Below are positions 16,702-25,088 of a stretch of DNA of 64,000 nucleotides, in pieces. The position numbers and the translations under genes were made by a program. Numbering within the stretch: the first letter of the stretch is position 1; each line of letters opens with the position of its first letter. Below the pieces are notes generated by a model, which was not told the DNA's origin, ran no database searches, and saw only the letters and a list, made by a program, of their open reading frames with translations. Source of the DNA: JABDEZ01 sp965276955. Lineage in GTDB: Bacteria > Bacteroidota > Bacteroidia > Chitinophagales > Chitinophagaceae. Where the stretch lies: the NCBI GenBank assembly GCA_965276955.1, contig CBDIBP010000007.1, positions 62,001-126,000 of the forward strand, in the 5' to 3' direction.

Positions 16702-17706
16702 TCATGGCACTTCTACCACGTTCAGTATCTCGTTCAGTATCGTCTCGCTGGTCACGTTCTCCGCTTCTGCCTCGTAAGTGAGGCCTATACGGTGGCGCAT
16801 TACGTCGTGGCATATAGCACGCACGTCCTCAGGTATCACATAACCACGGCGCTTGATGAAGGCATAAGCTTTAGCAGCCAGAGCCAGGCTGATACTGGCA
16901 CGGGGTGATGCTCCGTAGCTGATGAGTGGTTTCAGCTTCTGTAGCTTATAGTCATTTGGAAAGCGCGTAGCGAAAACTATATCCAGTATATACTGCTCTA
17001 TCTTTTCATCCATATATACTTCACGCACCAGTTCGCGGGCCTTCATTATATCCTGCGGGGTCACTACCGCATTTATTTTTGCTGCACCCTGCGGGTTCAG
17101 GTTAAAGCGGATGATGTTGCGCTCTTCTTCTTTTTTAGGATAAGTGATAATGATCTTCAGCATGAAACGGTCTACCTGTGCTTCCGGAAGCTCGTAAGTA
17201 CCTTCCTGCTCTATTGGGTTCTGCGTAGCCAGTACCAAAAAGGGTTCTTCCAGCTTGTAGGTAGTATCGCCAATAGTTACCTGGCGCTCCTGCATAGCTT
17301 CCAGCAGGGCACTTTGCACCTTAGCGGGGGCACGGTTTATCTCATCTGCCAGTATAAAGTTGGCAAATATGGGGCCCTTGCGCACGTTAAATTCATGTGC
17401 CTGCGGGTTGTATACCATAGTACCCAGCACATCGGCAGGCAGTAGGTCGGGGGTGAACTGTATACGGGCAAACTTACCGTGTATAGCGCTTGCCAGCGAT
17501 TTTATAGCCAGTGTTTTTGCCAGGCCGGGCACACCTTCCAGCAGCACGTGGCCATTGGCCAGCAGCCCTATCAGCAGGCGTTCTACCATGTGTTGCTGAC
17601 CAACTACCGCTTTGTTCAGCTCCATTTTCAGGAGGTCTATAAAAGCGCTTTGCTGGTGAATTCGTTCATTTAGTTCACGGATCTCAGCCGAAGAGGACAT
17701 TTCCAT
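16702..17706 (-). CDS. MoxR-family AAA+ ATPase
   Basis: A 334-residue AAA+ ATPase. Walker A is 'GHVLLEGVPGLAKT', Walker B 'ILADEINRAPAKVQSALLEAMQE' and sensor 1 lies in 'FLVLATQNPIEQEGTY'; the C-terminal lid follows. MoxR ATPases act as chaperones in maturation of von Willebrand-type metal-binding proteins, often with DUF58 and BatA-like genes, none of which are here. The frame extends to a possible ATG at 17730, but the first eight residues are atypical, so I prefer the ATG complementary to 17704-17706; 17698-17700 is also possible. A terminator follows at 16652-16680. Confidence 0.9.
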   Translation of the reverse strand: MEMSSSAEIRELNERIHQQSAFIDLLKMELNKAVVGQQHMVERLLIGLLANGHVLLEGVPGLAKTLAIKSLASAIHGKFARIQFTPDLLPADVLGTMVYNPQAHEFNVRKGPIFANFILADEINRAPAKVQSALLEAMQERQVTIGDTTYKLEEPFLVLATQNPIEQEGTYELPEAQVDRFMLKIIITYPKKEEERNIIRFNLNPQGAAKINAVVTPQDIMKARELVREVYMDEKIEQYILDIVFATRFPNDYKLQKLKPLISYGASPRASISLALAAKAYAFIKRRGYVIPEDVRAICHDVMRHRIGLTYEAEAENVTSETILNEILNVVEVP

Positions 17707-17847
17707 AGGTACAAAATAATATGTGCTCAAAAATAGAAATTCAATACTAAAAAGAAGAAACTATATTAATAGTTTAACTTTTTTTAAAAACTTCAGCAAT
17801 AGCAACACTGTATATTACATCGGTTGGGGTAATAGAAATAGGTTACA

Positions 17848-17855
17848 TAACTTCG
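17848..17855 (+). promoter_or_regulatory. Probable -7 promoter element of the 17894 gene
   Basis: TAACTTCG is one base from TAnnTTTG and is preceded 21 bases upstream by a TTG at 17824-17826, near the expected -33 spacing. The ATG follows 38 bases later. Confidence 0.4.
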
Positions 17856-17893
17856 CACTAATAGATAAAGACTTACAAACTACAGGATATTAT

Positions 17894-18229
17894 ATGGAGA
17901 ATTTTGAGGAACGATGGATGAATGTACAGAATATGCTTACCGAACGTTTTGGCAAGAAGCCGGATATGGAGGGCATGTTCTTTTTAATAGGTATAAATGA
18001 ATTAGGGAGCATACCCGAACATAAGAAGTTTACCAAGGAACAAAAGCAAGACCTGATGCATATAGCAGTATGCAAACTGCTGAGCCAGCTGGGGTATTAT
18101 GAATTTGTGCTGCGCGACGAAGAGGGCTGGCCTCACTATCAGGAGCTAAAGTCGGTCACAGAGACCGGCCTGCAAGGGCAGGAGCAAATATTGAAAGAAT
18201 GCATGGTAAGATATTTTGAAGAAGTATAA
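17894..18229 (+). CDS. Small cytosolic protein of unknown function
   Basis: A 111-residue protein starting at the ATG 17894 ('MENFEERWMNVQNMLTERFG'); the frame is open further upstream, but that part is basic and AT-rich and lies before the probable promoter. The body is helical and acidic with 'FFLIGINELG', 'DLMHIAVCKLLSQLGYYEF' and 'EGWPHYQEL'. It has no signal peptide or membrane segment. I think it belongs to a Bacteroidota family of short conserved hypothetical proteins but cannot name it. It ends two bases before the TerC-family gene, so the two are probably co-transcribed. Confidence 0.75.
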   Translation: MENFEERWMNVQNMLTERFGKKPDMEGMFFLIGINELGSIPEHKKFTKEQKQDLMHIAVCKLLSQLGYYEFVLRDEEGWPHYQELKSVTETGLQGQEQILKECMVRYFEEV

Positions 18230-18231
18230 AA

Positions 18232-19011
18232 ATGGATATAAGCGCCTTAGCCCAGCAAATAATAGATAAGCCACTCAACTCCCTGGCCATCATATGCAAC
18301 CTCATACTTATTGAAAGTCTGCTGTCTGTGGACAATGCTGCCGTGGTGGCCACTATGGTGCTTGACCTTAATAAAGCAGAGCGTAAAAAAGCACTTAGCT
18401 ATGGCATTATAGGCGCATACATCTTCCGGGGCATATGCCTGTTCTTTGCAGAGTATATGATACAGATCTGGTGGCTAAAACCGCTGGGAGGCTTCTACCT
18501 GCTATACTTGTTCATCAACTATTTTATAAAGCGCGGCAAGCCTAAAAAAGAAGGCAATGTAGACAAACAACAGAATGCCTTTTACCGCAAGATCATAAAA
18601 GTAGTTGGCCCATTCTGGGCTACAGTGCTGCTGGTAGAGGTCATGGACCTCGCCTTTTCTATTGACAATGTATTTGCCGCCGTAGCCTTTACCAACAATA
18701 TCATACTGGTATGGGTAGGCGTGTTCATAGGCATACTGGCTATGCGCGTGGTAGCCCGTGGCTTTGTAGTACTTATGGATCGTTTCCCATTCCTGGAAGT
18801 GGCTGCTTTTATGGTGCTTGGTATACTCGGTCTCAAACTATCCATGAGCCTATACGAGCATTTTTATCCAGAGACTTTGGTCACCAAAGTACTTATTAAC
18901 CAGAAGGCTGACTGGATCACCAGCTTGCTCACCATATTGGTATTTGTGGTGCCGCTGGTCACTTCTGCACTTTTCAATGTCCCGCCAAGGCATAACGATC
19001 AAGGGAAATAA
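18232..19011 (+). CDS. TerC family integral membrane protein
   Basis: A 259-residue membrane protein with about seven hydrophobic helices. Two copies of the family's acidic membrane motif are present: 'SLLSVDNAAVVATMV' near residue 30 and 'AFSIDNVFAAVAF' near residue 145. TerC proteins (YkoY/YceF/Alx group) are linked to tellurite resistance and to manganese export, including metal loading of exported enzymes. No manganese riboswitch of the yybP-ykoY type is visible upstream, where a small gene ends only two bases before this start. Confidence 0.9.
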   Translation: MDISALAQQIIDKPLNSLAIICNLILIESLLSVDNAAVVATMVLDLNKAERKKALSYGIIGAYIFRGICLFFAEYMIQIWWLKPLGGFYLLYLFINYFIKRGKPKKEGNVDKQQNAFYRKIIKVVGPFWATVLLVEVMDLAFSIDNVFAAVAFTNNIILVWVGVFIGILAMRVVARGFVVLMDRFPFLEVAAFMVLGILGLKLSMSLYEHFYPETLVTKVLINQKADWITSLLTILVFVVPLVTSALFNVPPRHNDQGK

Positions 19012-19127
19012 TATTATCGTAGTGTAGCCTGACCACCAAGCCACTGCTTGCCACTGTATTTTTTTGATAAAATAATTATGAATATGCATGATTATTTTAT
19101 AAAATTGCACCTTCATATATATTCCCT

Positions 19128-20078
19128 ATGCCAAAACCCTGCATTAACTTATTCATAATTATTATTTGCGTACTCATATGCGGCATGGTCCACGCCGACG
19201 AAAAACCGATAATTGGCGTAGTATCTTTCACCGGTACCGACATGCCTCAAGACCATAGAGCAGCTATTGCAAATTCAGTAATGGAAAGCTTTATACAAAC
19301 AAAACGCTTTGTTATGGTCGATCGCACTAAGATGTCTGATATAGATCAAGAACGCAATCTGCAAAGATCAGAGGATTTCATAGATGGCAAGGTAGTAGAG
19401 CAAGGCAAAGGTTTGGGTGCACAATACCTGATAACCGGCAATGTCAACTCGTATTCTAACGATGGCGAGGTATGCAAAATGAATTTTTCAATAAACGTGG
19501 TAGATGTCGCTACCGGGCAGATAATCAATACTACTACAATAGACACTAAAAAAGGTGACCACTCAAAAAAAATTGGTAAGGCTGGTTTGCTTGCAGGTGG
19601 CCTCATCATCGCATCGCACATACCGGTCATGGGCATGGCGGCAATGGCCAGCGCCGGCTCTATGGCCGGGGGACAGCCAGCTACTACGAACGTCAATAAG
19701 ACCAATAAAGTTTTTCAGCGTTCTTTAAGTGATATTTCCCCGCAGATACAAGAGTTTGTTGATGATAATTTTCCTGCTATTTACTCTGTCGTGAAGATCG
19801 AGAAGAAAAGCAAGAAGGGCAAAGCATTGTCCCTGTTAGTTGCCTGCGGTAGAGAAACAGGATTGGAAGAAGGCCGGGAGCTGAAAATAGTGAAACTTAC
19901 AGAGGTAGAGGTAAATGGGAAAAAGGTGATACGCCGCCAGCAAATAGGCATGGCATCCATCGAAAAAATAGAGGACCAGAATTTTTCTATTTGCACTGTT
20001 ACCGATGAGAGCGAAGATATAGCCGCGAACATGGAGGCCAAAGCGCAGATACAAGTAATGACATTCACTCAAAATTAA
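19128..20078 (+). CDS. CsgG-like periplasmic/outer-membrane protein
   Basis: A 316-residue exported protein. After a signal peptide (residues 1-23, ending 'GMVHA') the sequence 'KPIIGVVSFTGTDMPQDHRAAIANSVMESFIQTKRFVMVDR' region (cores 'VVSF' and 'FVMVDR') and 'GAQYLITGNVNSYS' match the CsgG fold, including 'VVDVATGQIINTTTI'. CsgG is the nonameric outer-membrane pore of curli secretion. Here there is no lipobox Cys at the cleavage site, unlike E. coli CsgG. The C-terminal third (residues ~215-316) is an extra domain with 'GLEEGRELKIVKL'. It heads a four-gene run with gaps of 10, 20 and 9 bases. No curlin-like repeat protein is present, so the exported substrate, if any, is unknown. Confidence 0.78.
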   Translation: MPKPCINLFIIIICVLICGMVHADEKPIIGVVSFTGTDMPQDHRAAIANSVMESFIQTKRFVMVDRTKMSDIDQERNLQRSEDFIDGKVVEQGKGLGAQYLITGNVNSYSNDGEVCKMNFSINVVDVATGQIINTTTIDTKKGDHSKKIGKAGLLAGGLIIASHIPVMGMAAMASAGSMAGGQPATTNVNKTNKVFQRSLSDISPQIQEFVDDNFPAIYSVVKIEKKSKKGKALSLLVACGRETGLEEGRELKIVKLTEVEVNGKKVIRRQQIGMASIEKIEDQNFSICTVTDESEDIAANMEAKAQIQVMTFTQN

Positions 20079-20088
20079 CCTACGAACC

Positions 20089-20538
20089 ATGTTCAAAAAA
20101 ACTATAAAAGTAGTTGCAGCAACTGCTTTATTGCTTACGGCAGTAACCCTGGCCAGTGCACAGGTCAGCTATGTTTCTGGTAGTAATGGAGTGATAACGG
20201 TAAAAAGCTTTGGCAGTGGTAAGGGTATCAATGAAGCTATTGACAATACCGAAAAAGATGTATTCTTCACCCTGCTGTTTCGTGGTGTGGCGGGCTCCGA
20301 CCAAAGTACCGCAGTTGTGGGCACCAATGAAGGAGAAGCACAGCAGAAATACAAAGATTACTTCGATGCTTTTTTCGGCGGTAGGTACAGATCATTTGTT
20401 GTTTCTGCAACACAGGCTGGTGAACCGTTAAAAGGTAAACATCACGTAGTAGATGTTGCGCTTGAAGTAACGGTAAACGTTACAGCACTAAGGAAGGACC
20501 TGGAGACGAATGGCGTGATACGAAAATTTGGATTTTAA
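20089..20538 (+). CDS. Exported small protein in CsgG-like operon
   Basis: A 149-residue exported protein with a signal peptide ending 'LASAQ'. The mature part carries 'SYVSGSNGVITVKSFGSGKGINEAIDNTEKDVFF', i.e. a beta strand followed by a helix in which most residues are charged, then 'FVVSATQAGEPLKGKHHVVDVALEVTVNVTAL' near the end. The pattern 'AxxxAixDA' plus a long beta strand resembles LPP20/FlgP-type domains of secretion-system periplasmic proteins, but the match is weak. Unknown function; expected to work with the CsgG-like and DUF6175-like neighbours. Confidence 0.68.
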   Translation: MFKKTIKVVAATALLLTAVTLASAQVSYVSGSNGVITVKSFGSGKGINEAIDNTEKDVFFTLLFRGVAGSDQSTAVVGTNEGEAQQKYKDYFDAFFGGRYRSFVVSATQAGEPLKGKHHVVDVALEVTVNVTALRKDLETNGVIRKFGF

Positions 20539-20558
20539 TATTAAATACTCATAACCCC

Positions 20559-21443
20559 ATGCGTAAGTTACTATTCACCTTGCTGGCCTTCATGACCTGC
20601 AACACATACGCCCAAACAGCCAGTACCGCAAGCGGCGGAAGCGTAATTACAGTGCAACCCAAAATAATGGTCATCCCGTTTACGAAAGCTGGCGAAGATA
20701 TACGCACAGTGCTCGACCAGGATGTGAACCGCCGTATAGCCATTACTAAAGTAAAAGAAGCTTTCGATAACAGAGGTTTCACAACCGTAGACTTTGTGGG
20801 CCGATTGAAAGCTGCTAACGACAACAACGCTTTTACTTCAGACAACCAAACCGATATAAAAAGCCAGATCATCCAGATGTCTGGGGCGGATATATATGTA
20901 CAAACAGAGACCGATGTGCAAAACGGCGCCAGTGGCAACTCTGTGAACATTATATTATCAGCCTACGAAGCATCTACTGGCAATTCACTGGCCAATAAAG
21001 TAGGCTCCAGCGGCAAATTTTATACTGAGGACTACGGCAAGCTCACCAGTAAAGCAGTAGAAGCTTGTGGAGCTGATCTTATGACAACGATACAGGAAAA
21101 ATTTACTGATATCGTTACTAACGGGAAGTCAATACATATAGATATTAGCTTTGGCCAGGGCTCCAAATATAAGATGTCATCAGAGTTCGGATCACTGCCA
21201 TTATCAGACCAGCTGGAGGACTGGATGTCTAAGAATGCCTACAAGAACAATTATCACGTGCAAGGCACTACTGATACACGTATGATATTCGATGATGTGC
21301 GCATACCGCTTAAAGACCAGGCGAGCGGCCAAAATTATAATGCGAACAGGTTTGCGCTTGAATTGTTCAAATACCTGAAAACCATGAACCTTGACCCGCA
21401 CAAAGACATCAAAGGCAACACTATATTCATCACTATAGGCTAA
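20559..21443 (+). CDS. DUF6175-like exported protein
   Basis: A 294-residue exported protein with a signal peptide ending 'CNTYAQ'. The mature start 'VQPKIMVIPFTKAGEDIR' followed by 'VNRRIAITKVKEAFDNRGF' and 'SGADIYVQTETDVQNGASGNSV' fits the DUF6175 family as I recall it. The first domain (residues ~28-180) has the TolB-N/FlgO-like layout also seen in CsgG: an 'IxViPF' strand, a helix and a 'GADxxV' strand. The second domain (~190-294) ends 'NTIFITIG'. It is the third gene of the CsgG-like operon. No enzymatic motif is visible. Confidence 0.72.
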   Translation: MRKLLFTLLAFMTCNTYAQTASTASGGSVITVQPKIMVIPFTKAGEDIRTVLDQDVNRRIAITKVKEAFDNRGFTTVDFVGRLKAANDNNAFTSDNQTDIKSQIIQMSGADIYVQTETDVQNGASGNSVNIILSAYEASTGNSLANKVGSSGKFYTEDYGKLTSKAVEACGADLMTTIQEKFTDIVTNGKSIHIDISFGQGSKYKMSSEFGSLPLSDQLEDWMSKNAYKNNYHVQGTTDTRMIFDDVRIPLKDQASGQNYNANRFALELFKYLKTMNLDPHKDIKGNTIFITIG

Positions 21444-21452
21444 TATTTACCC

Positions 21453-22370
21453 ATGAAACGTTTCCTCTCTTTCCTTATTTTGGTCGCTTCTTTCCCTGCC
21501 TTGGCACAGACCCGTGACGACATTGGTAAAATAATACTCTCGGTGCAGACGCCTGAAGAAATGGCGGGCCTATCGCCGGCACAAGTGAGTAACCTGCACA
21601 CCAAGTGTATACAGCTGGCCAGCAGCAGGGACATAGCAGCAGTTGGATATTCCACCAACTTTGTTCTGGAGCCTAAGTTCACCATAACTGATACTAAAGT
21701 AGCAGATGGCGGCATGCAGAATGTGACCATAGTATCGGCCGACCTGTCTCTGTATGTGATACAACCAGGCACCCAAGTTGTCTATGCTTCTGTTAGCAAG
21801 CAGCTATCGGGCAGTGGTACTACGCGTGATATGGCTATCGCCAACGCTATTGCCAAAATAAATGCTGGCGATGCACAGACCGCAGAGTTCATTGCCACCG
21901 CGAAGAGCAAAATAATAAGCTACTACGAGGGCAAGTGTGGCGACCTTATGCAGCAAGCCGACGCAATGGCCGCAAAGCAGGATTATGAGGCCGCTATTGG
22001 TATTCTGATGTCCATACCAGAAGAAGTAAAGAGCTGCTATGATAAGGCACAAAAAAAGTCTTTATCTTTTTACAAATCATATGCGGATAAGATGTGCACC
22101 CAGCAACTACAGGCTGCCCGTATACAACTGGCAGCCAATAACTATGCTGAGGCGCTGGAGATATTAAGAACTGTGGACCCGGGCTGCAAGTGCAGTGCCA
22201 ATGCCAATGAGCTTATAAAAGCTACTGCGGCCAAAGTGAGCGAACAGCAAAAAAGAGAATGGGACGCAGCACTGAAAATATATAGCGACGCTATAGCACT
22301 GGAGAACCACCGTATAGACGCCGAAAAAGAAATAGCAGTAGCAGAATATAAACACAGCAGGCGCAAATAA
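21453..22370 (+). CDS. Exported helical-repeat protein in CsgG-like operon
   Basis: A 305-residue exported protein with a signal peptide ending 'FPALAQ'. Residues ~70-150 look like an LPP20/FlgT-N-type domain ('LEPKFTITDTKVADGGMQNVTIVSADLSLYV', cores 'NVTIVSADLSLYV' and 'TRDMAIANAIAKI'). Residues ~160-265 contain TPR-like helical pairs ('MAAKQDYEAAIGILMSIPEE' and 'LAANNYAEALEILRTVDPG') with several Cys residues ('GKCGDL', 'GCKCSAN'). The last ~40 residues are a charged helix. It ends the four-gene run and stops 16 bases before the convergent porQ gene. Function unknown; the operon context suggests an envelope assembly or export apparatus. Confidence 0.7.
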   Translation: MKRFLSFLILVASFPALAQTRDDIGKIILSVQTPEEMAGLSPAQVSNLHTKCIQLASSRDIAAVGYSTNFVLEPKFTITDTKVADGGMQNVTIVSADLSLYVIQPGTQVVYASVSKQLSGSGTTRDMAIANAIAKINAGDAQTAEFIATAKSKIISYYEGKCGDLMQQADAMAAKQDYEAAIGILMSIPEEVKSCYDKAQKKSLSFYKSYADKMCTQQLQAARIQLAANNYAEALEILRTVDPGCKCSANANELIKATAAKVSEQQKREWDAALKIYSDAIALENHRIDAEKEIAVAEYKHSRRK

Positions 22371-22386
22371 GCGCATACAAATACTG

Positions 22387-23505
22387 CTATTCCACCGTCC
22401 ACTCATCAGTATAGGTATCATTCCAGTGTATCTTTTCACCGGTCTTTCCTAAACCAAATAGTTTGTTTAGCGCCATGGTGATGCCTATCTCATTATAAGC
22501 ACCAGCCAGGTGGTAGTAAGAGCGGCCATAATGCACCTGGAACTTATCGAGATACAAAGAAGCTCCGAAGGAGAACCCTGTTATACCTGTTCTGCTTTGC
22601 AAAGCAAGCTCACTGCGCATCAGGTCGTTGTACGATACTGTAAGGGTAAGGCGCTTGGCCAGCGTAAGCTCCGCACCAAATATCAGGTGGCGTGCCAGTA
22701 TATCACCAAAATGACTCTTTGACTTGGAGGATGCTGTATCGTTGCCCAGTATGCTGCTGGTTGTCACATCGGCAGGGTTGTCGTAGCGTATATCCCACTC
22801 GTATAGGTGGTGCACTGTCATCAGCAGCTTTAAAGGCACATGTTTCAATTGCTTGGATATGCCTAATTGCAGGTCAAAAGGCAGAGGCTCGGCAGGCAGG
22901 TTGGGGTTGTATTTCTTTGTCATCACCCCCATATTCTTTGCCGTGGCACCAAAACATATCAGCGATGCGGTATCGAAGTAGCTGATGCCCACATCGGTAA
23001 GCAATGCGCCGGCGCTGCCTGCGAACAGGTCTGAATGGGCCAGTTTCAGATCAGCACCATACCGCCAGTGCTCGCCATAGCTGCGCGAGGCTGCCAAGGT
23101 TAGCGCATAGTCGTTAGCGCTAAAGGTGCCCAGCTGGTTGCCCAGGTTGTCGGTTTGGGTAAAGGAGCCATAATTAAGGTACTGCACGCCAAGCGCGAAA
23201 GAGGTATTTATCTTTTTATCGTAGTAGCCATATTGCAGGTTGGCCACGCTGATGCCTGCATAATAGCTATTGTAGTTCAGCTCCAGCTCGTTATGCAGCG
23301 ATGGCCGCATCAGTGATGGGTTTTGCAGGGCAAAGGCTATATCATTATCATTATTGGCTACATTGATGCCGCCCAGTGCAGATACATGGGGCGCATTGCT
23401 GAGGCGCAAAAAGGCAAAGGCATACTCACCGCCCACTACCTGGGCATCAGCTCTGTAAAATAGTAAGGTGAACAGCAAAACGCCGATCCATCTGGTACAC
23501 TGCAT
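22387..23505 (-). CDS. porQ: Type IX secretion system protein PorQ
   Basis: A 372-residue outer-membrane protein with a signal peptide ending 'YRADAQ'. The N-terminal 'VVGGEYAFAFLRLSNAPHVSALGGINVA' region (core 'LRLSNAPHVSALGG') and 'FALQNPSLMRPSLHNELELNY' are diagnostic of PorQ (Pfam-type PorV/PorQ barrels). 'NYGSFTQTDNLGNQLGTFSANDY' and the FadL-like strand pattern extend to the C-terminus. PorQ in Porphyromonas gingivalis works with PorU, PorV and PorZ in the T9SS attachment complex on the cell surface. It lies 50 bases downstream of fabI on the same strand, and no other T9SS gene is adjacent. Confidence 0.9.
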   Translation of the reverse strand: MQCTRWIGVLLFTLLFYRADAQVVGGEYAFAFLRLSNAPHVSALGGINVANNDNDIAFALQNPSLMRPSLHNELELNYNSYYAGISVANLQYGYYDKKINTSFALGVQYLNYGSFTQTDNLGNQLGTFSANDYALTLAASRSYGEHWRYGADLKLAHSDLFAGSAGALLTDVGISYFDTASLICFGATAKNMGVMTKKYNPNLPAEPLPFDLQLGISKQLKHVPLKLLMTVHHLYEWDIRYDNPADVTTSSILGNDTASSKSKSHFGDILARHLIFGAELTLAKRLTLTVSYNDLMRSELALQSRTGITGFSFGASLYLDKFQVHYGRSYYHLAGAYNEIGITMALNKLFGLGKTGEKIHWNDTYTDEWTVE

Positions 23506-23555
23506 AGGCTTAGAACGTGCGACGCTCCATATTATTGCTTTAATGATAAGGTTGC

Positions 23556-24392
23556 TTATTGTGCGGCCTCAGTAGTGCGCGCCTTCAATATCTCGTCTAC
23601 TATCAGATGGCTAACACCGGTATTACTGAAACCGCCATCGTGAAACAGGTTCTGCATAGTGACCATACGGGTATAGTCGCTGAACAGCATGGCGCAGAAC
23701 TTAGCGCAGTCCTCTGCGCTGGCATTGCCCAGCGGGCTCATTTTCTCAGCATAGTCCAGGAACACATCAAATCCTGCAACTCCTGACCCTGCAGTAGTTA
23801 CGGTCGGGCTCTGGCTCACGGTATTGACACGCACCTTCTTGGCAAAACCATACTGGTAGCCAAAGCTGCGGGCTATGCTTTCCATCAGCGCTTTAGCATC
23901 GGCCATATCATTGTAACCGGGAAAGGTACGCTGTGCAGCAATGTAGCTGAGCGCCACTACCGATGCCCACTCATTCAGCGCATCAGCCTTCATGGCTGTT
24001 TGCAGCACGCGGTGCAACGATAGGGCCGATATATCCAGTGTTTTATGAAAGTTGTCGTAATTGGTATCATTATACGGTATGCTCTTGCGCACGTTGGGCG
24101 ACATACCTATGCTGTGCAGCATAAAGTCCATTTTGCCACCCAGCACTTCCATGCTTTTGGTCATCAGGTTCTCCAGGTCAGGCATGCTGGTAGCATCGGC
24201 TGCTATCACTTCTGCATTGCATTGTTTGGCCAGCTCGGCTATTTTGCCCATCCGCAGAGCTATGGGTGCATTGCTCAGCACTATTTGTGCGCCCTCGGCT
24301 ACAGCTATCTCAGCTGCCTTCCATGCTATACTGCGCTCGTCCAGTGCGCCAAATATGATCCCTTTCTTTCCTTTCAGCAATTGGTTGGCCAT
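23556..24392 (-). CDS. fabI: Enoyl-[acyl-carrier-protein] reductase (NADH) FabI
   Basis: A 278-residue short-chain reductase that carries out the last step of fatty-acid elongation. It begins 'MANQLLKGKKGIIFGALDERSIAWK' with the FabI-type NAD-binding loop, then 'HSIGMSPN', and the active-site pair Tyr-x6-Lys in 'YNDMADAKAL'; the first active-site Tyr lies in 'VVALSYIAAQRTFPGY'. Length matches the family (about 260-280). porQ follows 50 bases downstream and may share the transcript. Upstream is a 696-base spacer with inverted-repeat elements. Confidence 0.95.
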   Translation of the reverse strand: MANQLLKGKKGIIFGALDERSIAWKAAEIAVAEGAQIVLSNAPIALRMGKIAELAKQCNAEVIAADATSMPDLENLMTKSMEVLGGKMDFMLHSIGMSPNVRKSIPYNDTNYDNFHKTLDISALSLHRVLQTAMKADALNEWASVVALSYIAAQRTFPGYNDMADAKALMESIARSFGYQYGFAKKVRVNTVSQSPTVTTAGSGVAGFDVFLDYAEKMSPLGNASAEDCAKFCAMLFSDYTRMVTMQNLFHDGGFSNTGVSHLIVDEILKARTTEAAQ

Positions 24393-24493
24393 TGTGTGTA
24401 TTCTTTAGAGGCGTAAAAGTAGAAAAAACAATTTAGAGTTGGAGGGCTGGTTTGCTCATTACTTAAAAGCGGTCTGATCATTCTTTATTTAAG

Positions 24494-24625
24494 AATTTCC
24501 GGTTGGAGTAGAAAAATAAATCCGGTAATTTTTGAGGTGCCTGCTTTTGAAATGCGCTGCGGTAAAGCATATTAAATTTTTAGTGCATTTCTGGTTTTTA
24601 CCGGTTTTTACTGGGGTCGGAAATT
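24494..24625. repeat. Inverted-repeat element, copy 1
   Basis: A 132-base unit bounded by 8-bp terminal inverted repeats AATTTCCG (24494-24501) and CGGAAATT (24618-24625). The arms also contain CCGGTAATTTTT on the left and TTTTTACCGG on the right, so the whole unit can fold into an imperfect long hairpin. A diverged copy lies 233 bases downstream in the same orientation. Confidence 0.65.
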
Positions 24626-24726
24626 TCGTGTTTGTCTGAATCAGAATCCACAGGATGTTAGGAAGAGGAGGATCATTTAGGGTAATTGGGTTTAAAATAT
24701 GTTGGCGCGATAAGGTCTCTTGTCAA

Positions 24727-24866
24727 AATTTCCGGTTGGACGGAAAAAATAAAATCGGTAATTTTTGGGGTACTCTTCTTATGAAATATGCTGTGGGAGC
24801 CTATATTGCATTTTTAGTGAAATTCTGATATTTACCGGTTTTTACTGGTACTGGAAAAACCGGAAT
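24727..24866. repeat. Inverted-repeat element, copy 2
   Basis: A ~140-base unit aligning with copy 1 over its length: shared blocks include AATTTCCGGTTGGA, CGGTAATTTTTG, TTTTTAGTG and TTTACCGGTTTTTACTGG, in the same order and spacing. Left and right arms are again inverted repeats, though the terminal repeat is degraded to TTCCGGTT / AACCGGAA. No ORF is present, so this is not an autonomous transposon. Confidence 0.62.
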
Positions 24867-25088
24867 CGGTTTTTGTTAGGCTGATGACCATTCAGGTCAA
24901 ATCATTGCGCATGCAAGATACTGGAGAGGTATGGCATGGGCAAAAAAGGATATCCACATTTTGGTATGTACTACCGGCGTTAAAAGCGAATGAACACACC
25001 TCCAGGGGTGCCTAAACTATTCTTCTCTTAGATATGATCCAATTGTTATTTAAAACAATTATTTTTAAACGCTATCAATATATTTCGC

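Larger units (their letters stand above)
24393..25088. other. Gene-free spacer carrying paired inverted-repeat elements
   Basis: This 696-base gap between the divergent fabI and membrane-protein genes has no credible ORF. It contains two diverged copies of a ~135-base element (entered separately) and, close to the rightward gene, an AT-rich hairpin AATTGTT-ATTTAA-AACAATT at 25041-25060. The fabI promoter should lie within the first ~60 bases (a TACTTTTA on the minus strand at ~24406-24413 is one base from consensus). Confidence 0.6.

Noticed and set aside
18150..18232. yybP-ykoY manganese riboswitch before the TerC gene
   Set aside because: The TerC start lies two bases after an upstream gene, leaving no room for a leader aptamer, and no matching helix pattern is seen.
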